In this document: positions 63,264-64,000 of the stretch, in pieces
How positions within the stretch are numbered: position 1 is the stretch's first letter
Layout: every line of letters starts with the position of its first letter
Assembly: GCA_021613535.1 (NCBI GenBank)
Contig: CP075494.1
Span: 10,664,001-10,728,000 of the forward strand
Direction: 5' to 3'
Length of the DNA stretch: 64,000 nt
DNA from: Adineta vaga
Taxonomy: Eukaryota > Rotifera
Notes under the pieces: generated by a model
The model's database searches: none
What the model saw: the letters and a program-made list of their open reading frames with translations, nothing else
What the model was told of the DNA's origin: nothing
Program-made: the position numbers and the translations under genes

Positions 63264-63340
63264 GCAATAAGGTGTGGGTGTGGGTGTATTTGAGAATCGA
63301 TGAAACAATACTCACACTCGCATCGTCACACACATCCTCA
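63264..63340. repeat. Telomere-like TGTGGG block, copy 4
   Basis: AAGGTGTGGGTGTGGGTGTA contains two consecutive exact TGTGGG units. A C-rich stretch follows after about 20 bases (ACTCACACTCGCATCGTCAC), then CATCCTCATCTTCATC. It is related in style to the blocks at 1131, 6613 and 12991. Confidence 0.5.
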
Positions 63341-64000
63341 TCTTCATCAATACTGCACGTAAATAATGATGTTGAGCAAAAATGACATAATTTTTTCTTT
63401 AATTTATTAAGATTGTTTGAGTAATAAACAAGAATTCATTTTCATCTGATTTTATGTTTTTTCATTGTTCAATCATAAAATTTACTTTTCGCGTTGACAA
63501 AAGTATTTTCTTCTTCTTCTTCTTCTTCTTCACACTCGACACGTTAAAAAGGTTTTTAATGAAAAATGGATTCATTTTTTTTACGGTGTCGATAAATTAC
63601 GTAGTTGTAAGGAAAAAACAGTCAGTATATTGAACCTTCGATTTCGTATCGATTCGAATGAATTCTATATCATTAAAATATCTCTGTGTTTCGACAAGAT
63701 TATATTTACCATGTTGGTTTGTTTACTGCGACATGTTATTTACACGCATGGTTGAGAATTTTCTAGCAAATACAATCGAAAATAAAGCAACAGTATGTAA
63801 AATTTTATTTATTGCAGACTGCTTTGACGTGCAAGAGAAATATCATTGATAGAAAATCCATCTCATGAATTTTCATACTTTCAAGTTTAATCACATCTTA
63901 TTTTTCTTTTAAGAAAAGCGAAACTCGAATACAGTCACGTTATTTCAGGCATTGATTCCACCTTATCAATGTACGTGAATCGTATCGGATGACAAACTTT
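63341..64000. other. Non-coding right end
   Basis: Contains a (TTC)n tract at about 63510-63531 and otherwise AT-rich sequence. I found no gene. Confidence 0.4.

Noticed and set aside
1-64000. CRISPR arrays, rRNA or tRNA genes, bacterial operons
   Set aside because: No regularly spaced repeats, no cloverleaf with TTCGA-type arms and no rRNA signatures were seen. The genes are spliced eukaryotic genes.

Overview
The window looks like a bdelloid rotifer nuclear genome (Adineta/Rotaria type). It is AT-rich. Most introns are very short (about 50-60 bp, GT..AG). G-rich TGTGGG-like interspersed repeats resemble the telomeric unit I recall for bdelloids, and at 868-890 there is a close relative of the rotifer spliced-leader exon. 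No assembly context was available, so the organism call is an inference. Exon borders were read by eye from splice signals and checked by reading-frame phase; they are not RNA-supported.

Layout. (1) 1-6.7 kb is gene-poor and degraded: a TIR-bounded element (631-972), a SETD4-like pseudogene with a partial second copy carrying the same nonsense codon, a broken ORF on the minus strand, a possible retropepsin-like protein, and a peroxiredoxin-6 pseudogene. (2) 7-12.7 kb holds two genes of a two-TM, Cys-rich surface-protein family; the second is a head-to-tail fusion of two units. (3) 13-16 kb holds an intronless DUF952 gene and a complete eRF1 (ETF1) gene. (4) 16.4-19.1 kb is fucose-1-phosphate guanylyltransferase (FPGT) on the minus strand, with its 5' exon unresolved. 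(5) 20.7-22.2 kb is a Tribbles pseudokinase. (6) 22.4-24.5 kb, minus strand, is a tandem pair of small type I membrane proteins with identical intron phases. (7) 25.3-27.5 kb, minus strand, is a tandem pair of membrane-anchored trypsin-like proteins: one has an intact catalytic triad, and the other has lost all three catalytic residues.

(8) 30.7-55.7 kb is a dystrophin locus of about 25 kb. Two alternative first exons feed the CH-CH actin-binding domain. Spectrin-type repeats follow, an internal alternative first exon sits inside a long intron, and the reading frame then terminates at 47757. The downstream part (spectrin repeats, WW, EF-hand region, ZZ, coiled coil) is a separate continuous frame from about 49288 to 55661. 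The exons between the two halves are phase-mismatched and carry an in-frame stop. The locus may therefore make separate actin-binding and dystroglycan-binding products.

(9) 55.9-57.3 kb is mitochondrial aminomethyltransferase (GcvT/AMT). (10) 59.3-62.6 kb is a discoidin-domain receptor whose kinase domain keeps HRD but has NTA in place of DFG. (11) The last 1.4 kb is non-coding and holds another telomere-like G-rich block.

The genes do not form one pathway. eRF1, FPGT and AMT are housekeeping genes. Dystrophin and DDR both link cells to the extracellular matrix. The protease pair, the small membrane pair and the two-TM family are lineage-expanded surface or secretory proteins.
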